Positions 46,464 to 58,496 are shown, numbered from the stretch's first letter. The stretch is DNA of 64,000 nucleotides from Arthrobacter agilis (GCF_030816075.1 NZ_JAUSXO010000001.1:744001-808000), one strand, 5' to 3'. A program made the numbers and translations. The notes: generated by a model from the sequence alone, not told the origin.

Positions 46464-48716
46464 TTGGAGGGTCCCGAAATTCAGTTCGCCGAAGCAGTGA
46501 TCGACAACGGTCGCTTCGGAACACGCACCGTCCGCTTCGAGACCGGGCGTCTCGCCCAGCAGGCCGCCGGCTCCGCCATGGTCTACATCGACGAGGACAC
46601 CGCCCTGCTCTCGGCCACGACCGCGGGCAAGCAGCCGCGTGAAGGCTTCGACTTCTTCCCCCTGACCGTCGACGTCGAAGAGCGCATGTACGCCGCGGGC
46701 CGCATCCCGGGCTCGTTCTTCCGCCGCGAGGGCCGCCCCTCCACCGAGGCCATCCTCGCGTGCCGCCTCATGGACCGCCCGCTGCGCCCCGCGTTCGTCA
46801 AGGGCCTCCGCAACGAGGTCCAGGTCGTCGTGACCGTCCTCGCGATCAACCCGGACGTCCGCTACGACGTCGTCGCCATCAACGCGGCCTCGATGTCCAC
46901 CCAGCTGTCCGGGCTGCCCTTCTCCGGCCCGATCGGCGGCGTGCGCGTCGCCCTCGTCTCCGACGGCAGCGGCAACGACCAGTGGATCGCCTTCCCGAAG
47001 CACTCCGAGCTCGAGAACTCCGTCTTCGACATGGTCGTCGCCGGGCGCATCGCCGGTGACGACGTCGCCATCATGATGGTCGAGGCCGAGGCCACCGACA
47101 ACTCCTGGAACCTCATCAAGGAGAACGGCGCCACGGCTCCCACCGAGGAGATCGTCGCCGACGGCCTCGAGGCCGCGAAGCCCTTCATCCGCGCCCTGTG
47201 CGAGGCGCAGGCCGACCTCGCCGCCCGTGCCGCGAAGCCGACCGTCGAGTTCCCCGTCTTCCTCGACTACCAGGACGACGTCTACGAAGCCATCGAGGCC
47301 GCCGGCTCCGAGAAGCTCTCGCAGGTCTTCCAGATCGCCGACAAGCAGGAGCGCAACACGGCGACCGACGCGCTCAAGGCAGAGCTCATGGACGCCCTCG
47401 GCGCCCAGTTCGAGGGACGCGAGAAGGAGCTCCCCGCAGCCTTCCGCTCCCTCAACAAGGCCGTCGTCCGCCAGCGCATCCTCAAGGACCAGGTCCGCAT
47501 CGACGGCCGTGGCCTGAGCGACATCCGCAAGCTCACCGCCGAGGTCGAGGTCCTGCCGCGCGTGCACGGCTCCGCCATCTTCGAGCGCGGCGAGACCCAG
47601 ATCATGGGCGTCACCACGCTGAACATGCTCAAGATGGAGCAGCAGATCGACTCGCTGTCGCCCGTCACGCGCAAGCGCTACATGCACAACTACAACTTCC
47701 CGCCCTACTCCACCGGCGAGACCGGCCGCGTCGGTTCGCCGAAGCGCCGCGAGATCGGCCACGGAGCACTGGCAGAGCGCGCCCTCGTGCCCGTCCTGCC
47801 GACCCGCGAGGAGTTCCCCTACGCGATCCGCCAGGTCTCCGAGGCGCTGAGCTCCAACGGCTCCACGTCGATGGGCTCGGTCTGCGCCTCGACGCTGTCG
47901 CTGCTCAACGCCGGTGTGCCCCTCCGGGCGCCCGTCGCCGGCATCGCCATGGGCCTCGTGTCCGACGTCGTCGACGGCCAGACCCGCTACGCCGCGCTGA
48001 CCGACATCCTGGGAGCCGAGGACGCCTTCGGCGACATGGACTTCAAGGTCGCCGGCACGTCGGAGTTCGTCACCGCGATCCAGCTCGACACCAAGCTCGA
48101 CGGCATCCCCGCCTCCGTGCTGGCAGCCGCGCTGAAGCAGGCCCGCGAGGCCCGACTGCACATCCTCGGTGTCCTGCAGGCCGCGATCGACGCACCGGAC
48201 GAGCTCTCCGAGTTCGCCCCGCGGATCATCTCGGTCAAGATCCCCGTGGACAAGATCGGCGAGGTCATCGGCCCCAAGGGCAAGATGATCAACCAGATCC
48301 AGGAGGACACCGGAGCCGACATCTCGATCGAGGACGACGGCACCGTGCTGATCGGCGCCACGAACGGCGAGTCGGCCGAGGCCGCCCGCGCCGCCGTGAA
48401 CGCCATCGCGAACCCGCAGGTCCCCGAGATCGGCGAGCGCTACCTGGGCACGGTCGTCAAGACCACGACCTTCGGCGCGTTCGTCTCGCTGACCCCGGGC
48501 AAGGACGGCCTGCTGCACATCTCCGAGCTGCGCAAGCTCGCCGGTGGCAAGCGCGTCGACAACGTCGACGAGATCGTGTCCGTGGGCCAGAAGGTCCAGG
48601 TCGAGATCACCAAGGTGGACGATCGCGGAAAGCTCTCGCTGTCGCCCGTCGTTGCCGACGAGCCGGCCGACGAGGTCGGCATCGAGCTGCCCGCCGCGAC
48701 GGAGGGCGACGACTAA
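46464..48716 (+). CDS. pnp: Polyribonucleotide nucleotidyltransferase (PNPase)
   Basis: A 750-residue PNPase with two RNase PH-like domains ([33 protein letters not shown] in the first, [30 protein letters not shown] in the second), then KH ([29 protein letters not shown]) and S1 ([28 protein letters not shown]) domains. It degrades RNA phosphorolytically from the 3' end. The TTG at 46464 is chosen: GGAGGTGA ends 5 nt before it, and the GTG at 46455 lies inside that ribosome site. Its long leader (from 46229) may carry processing signals but none was confirmed. Confidence 0.95.
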   Translation: MEGPEIQFAEAVIDNGRFGTRTVRFETGRLAQQAAGSAMVYIDEDTALLSATTAGKQPREGFDFFPLTVDVEERMYAAGRIPGSFFRREGRPSTEAILACRLMDRPLRPAFVKGLRNEVQVVVTVLAINPDVRYDVVAINAASMSTQLSGLPFSGPIGGVRVALVSDGSGNDQWIAFPKHSELENSVFDMVVAGRIAGDDVAIMMVEAEATDNSWNLIKENGATAPTEEIVADGLEAAKPFIRALCEAQADLAARAAKPTVEFPVFLDYQDDVYEAIEAAGSEKLSQVFQIADKQERNTATDALKAELMDALGAQFEGREKELPAAFRSLNKAVVRQRILKDQVRIDGRGLSDIRKLTAEVEVLPRVHGSAIFERGETQIMGVTTLNMLKMEQQIDSLSPVTRKRYMHNYNFPPYSTGETGRVGSPKRREIGHGALAERALVPVLPTREEFPYAIRQVSEALSSNGSTSMGSVCASTLSLLNAGVPLRAPVAGIAMGLVSDVVDGQTRYAALTDILGAEDAFGDMDFKVAGTSEFVTAIQLDTKLDGIPASVLAAALKQAREARLHILGVLQAAIDAPDELSEFAPRIISVKIPVDKIGEVIGPKGKMINQIQEDTGADISIEDDGTVLIGATNGESAEAARAAVNAIANPQVPEIGERYLGTVVKTTTFGAFVSLTPGKDGLLHISELRKLAGGKRVDNVDEIVSVGQKVQVEITKVDDRGKLSLSPVVADEPADEVGIELPAATEGDD

Positions 48717-48753
48717 CCTGTCGCCGCGCTCGTCCCGAGCAACCCCTGGCCCG

Positions 48754-48796
48754 CGGCCCCGGCGCCGACCGATCGACTCGGTCGGCGCCGGGGCCG
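48754..48796 (+). terminator. Very strong pnp terminator hairpin
   Basis: CGGCCCCGGCGCCGACC (48754-48770) pairs perfectly with 48780-48796, and two inner pairs extend the stem to 19 bp with loop TCGAC. Only CCTTT follows a few bases later, so it is a U-poor actinobacterial-type terminator. Confidence 0.75.
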
Positions 48797-48828
48797 TCGG
48801 CCTTTCCCGAACTCCCAGAAAGACCAGG

Positions 48829-50208
48829 ATGCCCCTGTCCTCCGTAGTGTCCCTGCCCCTGCTGCCGACGCCCCGCACGGGCGCCGACGGCCTCGACCCC
48901 ACCTTCGTGGCCGGGGATCCGGGGGGCAACGTCGTGCGGCGCAGCGTGCTGCCCGGCGGGGTGCGCGTGCTCACCGAGGCCATGCCCGGCCAGCGGTCGG
49001 CGACGATCGGCTTCTGGGTGGGCGTCGGCTCCCGTGACGAGGCCGACGGCCAGCACGGCAGCACCCACTTCCTCGAACACCTGCTCTTCAAGGGCACCAC
49101 GCGCCGCTCCGCCATGGACATCGCGTCGGCGTTCGACGAGGTCGGTGGCGAGTCGAACGCCGCCACCGCGAAGGAGAACACCTGCTACTACGCGCGGGTG
49201 CTCGACTCCGACCTGCCCATGGCCATCGACGTCATCGCCGACATGGTGACGTCGGCCGTCCTCGACCCGGAGGAGCTCGAGCAGGAACGCGACGTCATCC
49301 TCGAGGAGATCGCGATGGACAGCGACGACCCGGCGGACGTCGCCCACGAGAAGTTCGTCGAGCTGGTCCTGGGGGACCACCCGCTCGGCCGGCCGATCGG
49401 CGGGACCCCGGAGGCCATCCGGGAGGTCCCGCGGGACTCCGTGCTCGAGCACTACCGCCGCTACTACACCCCGGCCGAACTGGTGGTCACCGCCGCGGGC
49501 GGCCTCGACCACGACGTCGTCTGCCGGCTCGTGCAGGAAGCCCTCGAGACCGCGGGCTGGACGCTCGACGAGGGCGCCCTGCCGGTGGCACGCCGCTCGA
49601 CCGCCGAGTCCGCCGTGACCGGCGTGACGGGCACGCACGTCATCCGCCGGGCCGTCGAGCAGTCGAACATCCTGATCGGCTGCCCGTCCCTCACCGCGAC
49701 CGACGAGCGCCGCTTCGCGATGAGCGTCCTGAACGCCGTCCTGGGCGGCGGCATGTCCTCCCGGCTCTTCCAGGAGATCCGGGAGAAGCGCGGCCTGGTC
49801 TACTCGACCTACTCCTTCTCGGCCTCCTACGCCGACGCCGGATACTTCGGCATGTACGCCGGGTGCTCGCCCGCCAAGACCGGGCAGGTCATCGAGCTGC
49901 TCGGCGCGGAGCTGGACCGGCTGGCCGCCGACGGGATCGACGCGGAGGAGCTCCGCAAGGCGGTCGGACAGCTCTCCGGCGGACTCGTCATGGCCCTGGA
50001 GGACAGCAGCTCCCGCATGTCCCGGCTCGGCCGGTCGGAGCTGGTGTCGGGGGAGTTCGTGGACATGGACACGTCCCTCGACCGGATCCGGTCCGTCACA
50101 GCGGAGGAGGTGCAGTCGCTGGCGCGTGGGCTGGCCGCCGCCCCCCGCACCACGGTCGTCGTCGGACCGTTCGACTCCGAGGCCGACTTCACCCGCCGGG
50201 GCCGCTAG
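48829..50208 (+). CDS. M16-family zinc peptidase (PepR/pitrilysin type)
   Basis: A 459-residue peptidase. The inverted zinc motif HFLEH occupies residues 80-84, preceded by GFWVGVGSRDE and followed by LFKGTTRRSAMDIA and the downstream zinc-ligand region LEQERDVILEEIAM. The C-terminal half is the inactive M16 lobe (VLNAVLGGGMSSRLFQEIREKRGLVYS). M16 genes follow pnp in most actinobacteria. It degrades oligopeptides; its cellular substrate is unknown. The gene starts 33 nt after the strong hairpin and ends overlapping the convergent moaD by 4 nt. Confidence 0.9.
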   Translation: MPLSSVVSLPLLPTPRTGADGLDPTFVAGDPGGNVVRRSVLPGGVRVLTEAMPGQRSATIGFWVGVGSRDEADGQHGSTHFLEHLLFKGTTRRSAMDIASAFDEVGGESNAATAKENTCYYARVLDSDLPMAIDVIADMVTSAVLDPEELEQERDVILEEIAMDSDDPADVAHEKFVELVLGDHPLGRPIGGTPEAIREVPRDSVLEHYRRYYTPAELVVTAAGGLDHDVVCRLVQEALETAGWTLDEGALPVARRSTAESAVTGVTGTHVIRRAVEQSNILIGCPSLTATDERRFAMSVLNAVLGGGMSSRLFQEIREKRGLVYSTYSFSASYADAGYFGMYAGCSPAKTGQVIELLGAELDRLAADGIDAEELRKAVGQLSGGLVMALEDSSSRMSRLGRSELVSGEFVDMDTSLDRIRSVTAEEVQSLARGLAAAPRTTVVVGPFDSEADFTRRGR

Positions 50209-50465
50209 CCGCCGGCGAAGGGCGGCAGGACGTCCAGCACGTCGTCGTCCTGCAGCACGGTGGCCGGATCGCGCAGCGCCACCTCGTTGAGCAGGAAGCT
50301 GCTGCGGGCCAGGACCTTCGCCAGGGACGGCCCCCCGCTCGCCCCGGGACGCGCCTGCAGGTCCGCCAGCACGGCCGCGAGGGTGCGGCCGCCGGCCAGG
50401 CGCTCCTCGTCCACGCCGGTGGCGGCCCGGGCCGCGCCGAAGTACCGCACGAGCACGTCAGCCAC
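50205..50465 (-). CDS. moaD: Molybdopterin synthase small subunit MoaD
   Basis: An 86-residue ubiquitin-like protein ending in PPFAGG; the C-terminal Gly-Gly is adenylated and becomes a thiocarboxylate that supplies sulfur to molybdopterin. VRYFGAARAATG at the N-terminus and FLLNEVALRDPATVLQDDDVLDVLPP are typical. It overlaps moaA upstream by 8 nt and runs 4 nt into the convergent M16 peptidase gene. The other subunit, MoaE, is encoded at 55586 on the plus strand. Confidence 0.9.
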   Translation of the reverse strand: MADVLVRYFGAARAATGVDEERLAGGRTLAAVLADLQARPGASGGPSLAKVLARSSFLLNEVALRDPATVLQDDDVLDVLPPFAGG

Positions 50466-51528
50466 CGATGGCGCTCATCGACCGGTCGGGCTGCACGAAG
50501 TCCGCGGCGCCGAGTCCCGTGTGGTCCATGCCGTGGGCGCGGGGCTTCAGCCACATGGCGTCCTGCCAGCGCTGCGCCACCGCGTCGTCGTCCGCCCCGG
50601 AGCGCAGCAGCTCCCTCAGGTCCGTCTCCTCCCGGGAGAACAGGCAGCTCATGACCTTGCCCTCCGCGGTGACGCGCGTGCGGCGGCAGTCGGCGCAGAA
50701 CGGCTCCGTCACGGACGCGATGATGCCCACCGTGCCGAGGACCACGCCGGGGTCCGCCTTCGCGCGGACCTCCCACCGCTCGGCGGGCGCGCCGTCGCGG
50801 GTGCGGGGATCCGGGGTGAGGACGAAGCGGGTCTCGACGAGCGCGCGCATCTCGGCGGCCGTCACCATGCCCTCCTTCGTCCAGCCGTGATCGGCGTCGA
50901 GCGGCATCTGCTCGATGAAGCGCAGTTCGAAGCCGCGGGCCACCGCCCACTCCACGAGGTCCGGTGCCTCGTGGTCGTTGATGCCGCGCATGAGCACGGC
51001 GTTGATCTTCACGAGTCCGAGGCCGGCGGCCGCGGCGGCCTCGATGCCCCTGAGCACCCGGTCCAGGAACGGCCGGCGCGTCAGCTGCGCGAAGGTGTCG
51101 GGGTGCAGCGAGTCCATGGAGACGTTGATGCGCGTCAGCCCGGCGTCCTTCAGCTGTGCGGCGCGCCGGTCGAGGCCCAGGGCGTTGGTCGTCATGGAGA
51201 TCGGCAGGTCGGCGTGGTCGGCGCGCAGGTCCCGGATGATGTCGAGGAGGTCGGCGCGCACGAGCGGCTCGCCGCCGGTCAGGCGCAGCTCGCGGATGCC
51301 GAGCCGGTCGACGCCGATGCGCACCAGGCGCACGATCTCGGCACGCGTCAGGACCTGGTCCTTCTGCAGCCAGTTCAGGCCCTCCGCGGGCATGCAGTAG
51401 GTGCAGCGCAGGTTGCACTTGTCCGTGAGGGACAGGCGCATGTCCGTCGCGCGCCGGCCGTGGACGTCCAGGAGCCCCTGGGCGGCAGCCCTGCGGGCAT
51501 CACGCGGCATTCCGAGGTCAACTCCCAT
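50458..51528 (-). CDS. moaA: GTP 3',8-cyclase MoaA (radical SAM)
   Basis: A 356-residue MoaA. The radical-SAM cluster motif is [12 protein letters not shown] (CxxxCxxC), SAM-binding [11 protein letters not shown] follows, and the C-terminal cluster is [19 protein letters not shown]. The protein ends AIGG; a C-terminal Gly-Gly is essential in the family. It starts molybdenum-cofactor synthesis from GTP together with MoaC. TACCCT followed by 6 nt precedes the ATG. It is divergent from the membrane-anchored molybdoenzyme gene. Confidence 0.93.
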   Translation of the reverse strand: MGVDLGMPRDARRAAAQGLLDVHGRRATDMRLSLTDKCNLRCTYCMPAEGLNWLQKDQVLTRAEIVRLVRIGVDRLGIRELRLTGGEPLVRADLLDIIRDLRADHADLPISMTTNALGLDRRAAQLKDAGLTRINVSMDSLHPDTFAQLTRRPFLDRVLRGIEAAAAAGLGLVKINAVLMRGINDHEAPDLVEWAVARGFELRFIEQMPLDADHGWTKEGMVTAAEMRALVETRFVLTPDPRTRDGAPAERWEVRAKADPGVVLGTVGIIASVTEPFCADCRRTRVTAEGKVMSCLFSREETDLRELLRSGADDDAVAQRWQDAMWLKPRAHGMDHTGLGAADFVQPDRSMSAIGG

Positions 51529-51534
51529 GGATCG

Positions 51535-51540
51535 AGGGTA
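51535..51540 (-). promoter_or_regulatory. Putative leaderless -10 box of moaA
   Basis: TACCCT on the minus strand, then CGATCC, then ATG 51528. Confidence 0.4.
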
Positions 51541-51656
51541 CGCCCTCCGGCGGATCCGGCCCTATCGGTGCACGGGGAACGAGCCGGTGCCCGCGGTCGT
51601 GTACAGGGTGGCCTCGTCGGCGGCGTTCCGTCGCCGGGCCGGACGGGAAGGCAGCG

Positions 51657-53207
51657 ATGATCCGACGGCGCACCTGGGCCGCGCTCTCCGGAGCCCTCGC
51701 GGTCGGTCTCGGCGTCATCGGCGGCGAGCTCGCCGCCGCAGCCCTGAGCCCCTCGGTGACCCCGGTCAGCGCCGTGGGCTCCGCCGTGATCGACATCCTG
51801 CCGCCCGGCGTCAAGGACTGGGCGATCGCCTGGTTCGGGACCGCGGACAAGACCGTCTTCCTCGCCGCCGTCGCCGTCCTCATCACGGTCCTCGCCCTCG
51901 CGGCAGGCATCCTCGAGTACCGCAGGACCTTCGCGGGCCGCGCGGTCGTCGCGGGCTTCGGCGTGATCGGCGCCCTCGCCGTCGCCTCCCGGCCGCAGTC
52001 GTCGCTCGTGTCGTTCGTGGCGCCGGTCCTCGCCGCACTGGTGGCGATCCTCGTGCTCGGCGCCCTGGTGCGGTCCCTGCGCGCCTGGGACCGGGCGTCC
52101 GAGGACGGCGCAGGAGGGCTCCCGGCACGCCGACGGTTCCTGCAGGGCGCCTCCGGTGCTGCCGTCGTCGCCGTCGCCACGGGCGCCGCCGCGACGGGCG
52201 TGCGCTCCACGCAGTCCGCCGTGGCGGGTCAGCGCGCGGCCGTCCGGCTCCCCGCGCCCACGGAGACCGGCCCGCCGCCCCCGGTGGGATCCGTCATCCC
52301 CGCCGGCGCGGACCTCGGCGTCGAGGGGCTTACCAGCCTCGTGACACCCTCCGACGACTTCTACCGCATCGACACGGCCCTCGTGGTGCCGGTCGTCGAT
52401 CCGGCGCAGTGGTCCCTGAAGGTCACGGGACGCGTGGACCGCGAGGTCGAGATCACCTTCGACGACCTGCTGGCCCTGCCCCTCATCGAGCGCCACATCA
52501 CGCTCGCCTGCGTGTCCAACACCGTCGGAGGGGACCTCACCGGCACCGCCCGCTGGCTCGGCTGGCCGGTCCGGGAGCTCCTGGCCCGCGCCGGCGTGCA
52601 GCCGGGCGCGGACATGGTCCTGTCGCGGAGCGTCGACGGGTTCACCGCAGGCACGCCGCTGGAGGCGCTCACCGACTCCCGGGACTCCCTGCTCGCGGTC
52701 GGCATGAACGGGGAACCCCTGCCGGTCGAGCACGGGTTCCCCGTCCGGCTCGTGGTGCCGGGCCTCTACGGGTTCGTGTCCGCCACCAAGTGGGTGAGCG
52801 AACTGACGGTGACCCGCTTCGCCGACGACCGCGCGTACTGGTCCACGCGCGGCTGGTCCGAGCGCGGCCCCGTCAAGACCTCCTCCCGCGTCGACGTGCC
52901 ACGGCCCTCCGCCCGCGTGGCGGCGGGCGACGTCGTCGTCGCGGGCGTGGCATGGGCGCAGCACACCGGCGTGGAGGCCGTCGAGGTGAGGGTCGACGGC
53001 GGCCCCTGGCAGCGCGCGACGCTCGGCACGCCCATCTCCGCCGACACCTGGTGCCAGTACCGTGCCACGATCCCGCTGGAGGCCGGCACCCACACCGTGC
53101 AGTCGCGGGCGGTGGACCGGGCAGGAGGCGTGCAGTCGGAGGCCTCGGTGGCACCGGCCCCCGACGGGGCCGAAGGTCTGCACACGGTAACGTTCACGGT
53201 GACCTAG
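51657..53207 (+). CDS. Membrane-anchored molybdopterin oxidoreductase, sulfite-oxidase family
   Basis: A 516-residue protein. Four hydrophobic helices (about residues 7-29, 66-86, 95-110 and 115-140) precede an internal Tat-like motif, RRRFLQG at residues 158-164, and a fifth hydrophobic stretch. The extracytoplasmic part is a sulfite-oxidase-type Moco domain ([41 protein letters not shown]), with the molybdenum-ligand cysteine at C285. A dimerisation domain ends the protein. The substrate is unknown. It is flanked by moaA and moeA, the genes that make its cofactor. GGAAGG lies before the ATG. Confidence 0.87.
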   Translation: MIRRRTWAALSGALAVGLGVIGGELAAAALSPSVTPVSAVGSAVIDILPPGVKDWAIAWFGTADKTVFLAAVAVLITVLALAAGILEYRRTFAGRAVVAGFGVIGALAVASRPQSSLVSFVAPVLAALVAILVLGALVRSLRAWDRASEDGAGGLPARRRFLQGASGAAVVAVATGAAATGVRSTQSAVAGQRAAVRLPAPTETGPPPPVGSVIPAGADLGVEGLTSLVTPSDDFYRIDTALVVPVVDPAQWSLKVTGRVDREVEITFDDLLALPLIERHITLACVSNTVGGDLTGTARWLGWPVRELLARAGVQPGADMVLSRSVDGFTAGTPLEALTDSRDSLLAVGMNGEPLPVEHGFPVRLVVPGLYGFVSATKWVSELTVTRFADDRAYWSTRGWSERGPVKTSSRVDVPRPSARVAAGDVVVAGVAWAQHTGVEAVEVRVDGGPWQRATLGTPISADTWCQYRATIPLEAGTHTVQSRAVDRAGGVQSEASVAPAPDGAEGLHTVTFTVT

Positions 53208-53259
53208 ACCACCTGCCGGTCCCCGTGGCCCTCCGCGACAGGACCGCCGGCCGATGCGC

Positions 53260-53292
53260 GGAAGGCAGTCATGAGGGGAAGGCAGTCATGAG
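53260..53292 (+). repeat. Duplicated ribosome site and start codon before moeA
   Basis: GGAAGGCAGTCATGAG occurs at 53260-53275 and again at 53277-53292. The first copy opens a six-codon frame (MRGRQS, stop TGA 53289-53291) that overlaps the moeA ATG at 53288 by ATGA. Confidence 0.8.
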
Positions 53293-54593
53293 AAGAACCG
53301 TCGCCGAACACCGGGCCGCCGTCGCCGGCCTCCTGCGCTGGAGCAGCGGATACGACGGCAGCGCACCGGAGGTCCTGCCGCTCATCGACGCCCAGGGCCG
53401 CGCCCTCGCCGAGGACGTGCGCGCGCCGGTGAGCCTGCCGCCCTTCGACAACTCGCAGATGGACGGGTACGCCGTCCACTCCGACGACCTCGAGACCGTG
53501 TCCCCGCTGCCCGTGGCCGACGCCATCCCCGCCGGCTCCGTGCCGCGGCCCCTCGCGCCGGGCACCGCCGCGCCTATCATGACCGGCGCCATGCTGCCCG
53601 AGGGGGCGGCCGCCGTCGTGCCCATCGAACGTGCCGACCCGGCGCAGTTCCCCACCGCGGCGGACCGGGCGGCGGGCCCCGTGACCGTCCGCCTGCCCGG
53701 CGGCATCCACCCCGGGCTGTTCGTGCGGCGGGCGGGCAGCGACATCGCCGAGGGCGAGGTCGCCCTGCCGGCGGGCACGCTGCTCGGCCCCGCCCAGCTG
53801 GGGCTCCTCGCGGCCTGCGGCGTCGGGACGGTGCGTGTCCGCCCCCGCTTCCGCGTGCTGCTGCTCTCCACCGGCGACGAGGTGGCCGAGCCCGGCACCC
53901 CGCTCGCTCCCGGGACCATCTACGACGCCAACTCCACGCTCCTCGAAGCGGCCCTGCGGGAGGCCGGGGCCGACGTCACGCGCCACCGGCTCCCTCGGCG
54001 ACGACCCGGCCGTCCTCCGGGACGCGATCGGCGCGATCCCCGCCGGCAGCACCCACCTCGTGCTCAGTACGGGAGGGATCAGCCAGGGCGCGTACGAGGT
54101 CGTGAAGCAGGCGCTGGCGGACAGCAGCGTGGAGTTCTCCTCCGTCGCCCTGCAGCCCGGCGGCCCGCAGGCGCACGGGACCATCTCGGGCATCCCGTTC
54201 CTCGGGTTCCCCGGCAACCCGGTCAGCGCCCTCGTCTCCTTCGAGATGTTCCTCCGCCCCGCCCTCCGCACGCTCACCGGTGCGCCGGCCCCGCGTCCCG
54301 TGCTCGACGCCGTCCTCGTCGACGGCCTCGAGAGCCCCGACGCCAAGCATCAGGTGCGCCGCGGCCTGTACCGGGACGGGAAGGTGACCCTCGTGGGCGG
54401 ACCCGGCTCCCATCTGCTGCACGCCCTCGCCGCCTCCAACTGCCTCGTCCACGTGCCCGTCGGGGTCGCCGCCCTCGCCGCGGGGGACCGCGTGGAGGTC
54501 ACGCTCACGGGCCCCGTGCCCGAGGATCCCTTCGCCGTCGAGGACGTGCTCGTCCTGGCGGACGCAGGGACGGATCCGGCCGGCACTGGTTGA
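53288..54593 (+). pseudogene. moeA: Molybdopterin molybdotransferase MoeA, interrupted by a frameshift near 53987
   Basis: Two frames join to a full-length MoeA of about 434 residues. The first holds [30 protein letters not shown] and [25 protein letters not shown]; the second begins with [14 protein letters not shown] and has [34 protein letters not shown]. One extra base around 53987 (CACCGGCTCC) explains the shift and restores TRHGSLGDD. MoeA inserts molybdate into adenylylated molybdopterin. The domains on both sides are intact, so this may be a sequence error; a real lesion would cripple the nearby molybdoenzyme. Confidence 0.82.
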
Positions 54594-54619
54594 ATGGACT
54601 CCGCAGAAAGGATCCAGCC

Positions 54620-55117
54620 ATGACCCCACCACCTTCCACGCCGCCGCCCGTCGACGGCCTGTCCCACGTCCGCGCCGACGGCACCGCCCACATGGTCGAC
54701 GTCTCGGGCAAGCAGGCCACCGTCCGCCAGGCGGTCGCCGAGGCCACCCTCGAGACCCGGGCCGACGTCGTCGCGCTCATCACCGAGGGGGACCTGCCGA
54801 AGGGCGACGCCCTCGCCGTCGCGCGCGTCGCCGGGATCATGGCCGCCAAGCAGACCTCGTCGCTGATCCCGCTGTGCCACCCGCTGCCGCTGTCGAAGGT
54901 GACCGTGGACTTCGAGCCCGACGGCGGACGCGTGCGCATCACGGCGCTCGTACGGACCACAGCGCTCACCGGCGTGGAGATGGAAGCCCTCACCGCGGCG
55001 TCCGTCGCGGCCCTGACCCTCTACGACATGATCAAGGCCGTGGACAAGCACGCCGTGATCAACGGCACCCGCGTCCTCGCGAAGTCCGGCGGCAAGAGCG
55101 GGGACTGGAGCGTATGA
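54620..55117 (+). CDS. moaC: Cyclic pyranopterin monophosphate synthase MoaC
   Basis: A 165-residue Moa[54 protein letters not shown] and [25 protein letters not shown] are the conserved blocks, including the catalytic Lys and His region. It converts the MoaA product to cPMP. AAAGGAT precedes the ATG by 5 nt. It lies 26 nt after moeA and overlaps the next gene by 4 nt, forming moeA-moaC-mog-moaE. Confidence 0.93.
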   Translation: MTPPPSTPPPVDGLSHVRADGTAHMVDVSGKQATVRQAVAEATLETRADVVALITEGDLPKGDALAVARVAGIMAAKQTSSLIPLCHPLPLSKVTVDFEPDGGRVRITALVRTTALTGVEMEALTAASVAALTLYDMIKAVDKHAVINGTRVLAKSGGKSGDWSV

Positions 55118-55585
55118 GCGCCCTCCGCACCGCCGCCGTCGTCATCGCCTCGACGCGCGCCGCCGCCGGCACCTACGAGGACGAGTGCGGGCCCGCCATC
55201 GCGGACTGGCTCTACCGGCACGGCTTCGCCGTCGCGGACGCCGTCGTGGTGCCGGACGGCGACGCCGTGGGAGCCGCCATCGGCGCCGCGCTCGAAACCC
55301 GCCCGGCGGTCCTCCTCACGAGCGGCGGGACCGGGCTGAGCCCCGACGACGCCACCCCCGAGCAGACCGCCCCCTACCTGACCCGCAGCCTGCCGGGCAT
55401 CATGGAGGCCATGCGCCGCGCCGGCGCCGCCACGGTCCCCACCGCCGCCCTCAGCCGGGGGCTGGCGGGCACCGCGGGCTCGACCTTCGTCCTCAACCTG
55501 CCCGGCTCGCCCGGCGGGGTACGCGACGGACTCGACGTCCTCGCACCGCTCATCGACCACATCTGCGCCCAGCTGGAGGGCCACC

Positions 55586-55599
<14 letters not shown>
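55114..55599 (+). CDS. mog: Molybdopterin adenylyltransferase (MogA/MoaB type)
   Basis: A 161-residue protein of the MogA/MoaB fold: [28 protein letters not shown], then [19 protein letters not shown], the molybdopterin-binding motif, and [16 protein letters not shown]. It activates molybdopterin with ATP for MoeA. The ATG overlaps the moaC stop and the 3' end overlaps moaE by 14 nt. MogA and MoaB cannot be separated by motif here. Confidence 0.9.
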
Positions 55600-57277
<1,678 letters not shown>

Positions 57278-57290
57278 GCCCTGCCGCCGG

Positions 57291-57314
57291 GCACGCAGTG
57301 CCCTCGGCCGGCAG
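57291..57314. terminator. Imperfect hairpin between convergent genes
   Basis: CTGCCG (57291-57296) and CGGCAG (57309-57314) form outer arms with GGCA/TGCC pairing inside. It lies directly before the convergent gene's stop at 57315. Confidence 0.45.
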
Positions 57315-58496
57315 CTAGCGCCGCACCTCGGCGCGGCCCTCGCGCGCGGCGTTCGCGGCACCGGACGTGAGCAGCTCCAGCGGTCCCCGGGAGTGCACAC
57401 GCTGGAACAGGATGCCGATCGCGACCGCGGCGACCGCCTGCAGCCAGAAGAGCTGCAGCGGATCCGGCAGCGGGACCAGCTGGTCCGTCCAGCTCATCAC
57501 GCAGACGTGGAGGCTGTAGAGCGTGAGCGTCATGGCGCCGGGCGCCGAGAGGGGCAGGAGCGCGGAGGGGAACCGCCGCGTCAGCAGGAGGCACAGCGCG
57601 ACGACGGCCGCGGCCGACCCGGCCACGTGCACCAGGTCCAGCGTCGTCCCCGAGTGCGGTGCGCTGACGGCGAGCCACCACCAGGAACCCGACTGGTCCA
57701 CCCCGGTGAGCCCGACGTCGAGCATCGCCTCGAGCGGGTAGCGGCTGCCCTCGGGCGTCGCGACGAGCGCGGCGAGCCCGCCGCCCGGCCCGAGGAGCTG
57801 CGCGCTGACCAGGCGTGCGCCGACGGCGGCGACGACGCCCGCCGCGAGCAGGCCCGCCTGCACGCCGAGGCGCGAGAGATCCAGCCGCCCGATCACCATG
57901 CCGACCAGGAGGAACCCGAGCCACTGCAGCACCGGGTAGTAGCCGGTCAGGAAGACGTCCGCGGCCAGCGTCTGCGGGACGAGGAAGTGCTCGAAGAGCG
58001 GGTTCCCGCCGAGCGAGGGCGGGACGACGGTCCCGGTCACCACGGGCCGCAGCAGGTGGGCCGCGACGGGCGCCAGCAGCACCCAGCCCGCGGCCCACAC
58101 CGCGAGCGGCCGGACCCGGAGGCCCGTGAACGGCAGGGCGAGGAGGAAGAGCACACCGTAGTGGAACAGGATGATCGCGATGTTCGTCTCCACGCCGCCG
58201 AGCACGAGGCCGATCAGCGCGATGATCACGGCCCGCACGGCGATGCCGGTCCGGTCCGCGGCGAGCAGGCGGTCACGATGCGGCGAGCGCCCTCCGGTCA
58301 GGAGGGCCAGGCCGATGCCCGCGACGACGGCGAACAGCCCCGACGCGCGGCCGGAGAAGAGCAGGGCCGTCCAGGTGGCCTCGATGGTGCCCGGGGCGTA
58401 GAGCGGGAGGATGTGCGTGCTCATCATGCCGAAGAGCGCCACGCCGCGGGCTGCGTCGATCCCGGTCAACCGCCGGGGGGCGGACTTCGTGTGCAT
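57315..58496 (-). CDS. Acyltransferase-like membrane protein (DUF418/HGSNAT-type)
   Basis: A 393-residue protein with about ten hydrophobic segments. It starts RRLTGIDAARGVALFGMMSTHILPLY, the hallmark of the DUF1624/heparan-alpha-glucosaminide acetyltransferase group, and has DUF418-like features such as LFHYGVLFLLALPF and LTLYSLHVCV near the end. Such proteins acylate cell-envelope sugars or lipids; the substrate is unknown. ATG 58496 begins the conserved region, while the frame is open further. GATTAT lies 6 nt upstream. It is divergent from dapA, 113 nt away. Confidence 0.8.
   Translation of the reverse strand: MHTKSAPRRLTGIDAARGVALFGMMSTHILPLYAPGTIEATWTALLFSGRASGLFAVVAGIGLALLTGGRSPHRDRLLAADRTGIAVRAVIIALIGLVLGGVETNIAIILFHYGVLFLLALPFTGLRVRPLAVWAAGWVLLAPVAAHLLRPVVTGTVVPPSLGGNPLFEHFLVPQTLAADVFLTGYYPVLQWLGFLLVGMVIGRLDLSRLGVQAGLLAAGVVAAVGARLVSAQLLGPGGGLAALVATPEGSRYPLEAMLDVGLTGVDQSGSWWWLAVSAPHSGTTLDLVHVAGSAAAVVALCLLLTRRFPSALLPLSAPGAMTLTLYSLHVCVMSWTDQLVPLPDPLQLFWLQAVAAVAIGILFQRVHSRGPLELLTSGAANAAREGRAEVRR

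Noticed and set aside
46296-49181. 961-codon minus-strand frame opposite pnp and the M16 gene
   Set aside because: Crosses a strong terminator and two real genes; composition is Gly/Asp/Leu/Val with no family features.
51401-55117. A single giant 1238-codon plus-strand fusion protein
   Set aside because: The frame joins a shadow of the molybdoenzyme gene, the first part of moeA, a stretch out of frame with moeA and then moaC. Separate starts with ribosome sites exist for each.
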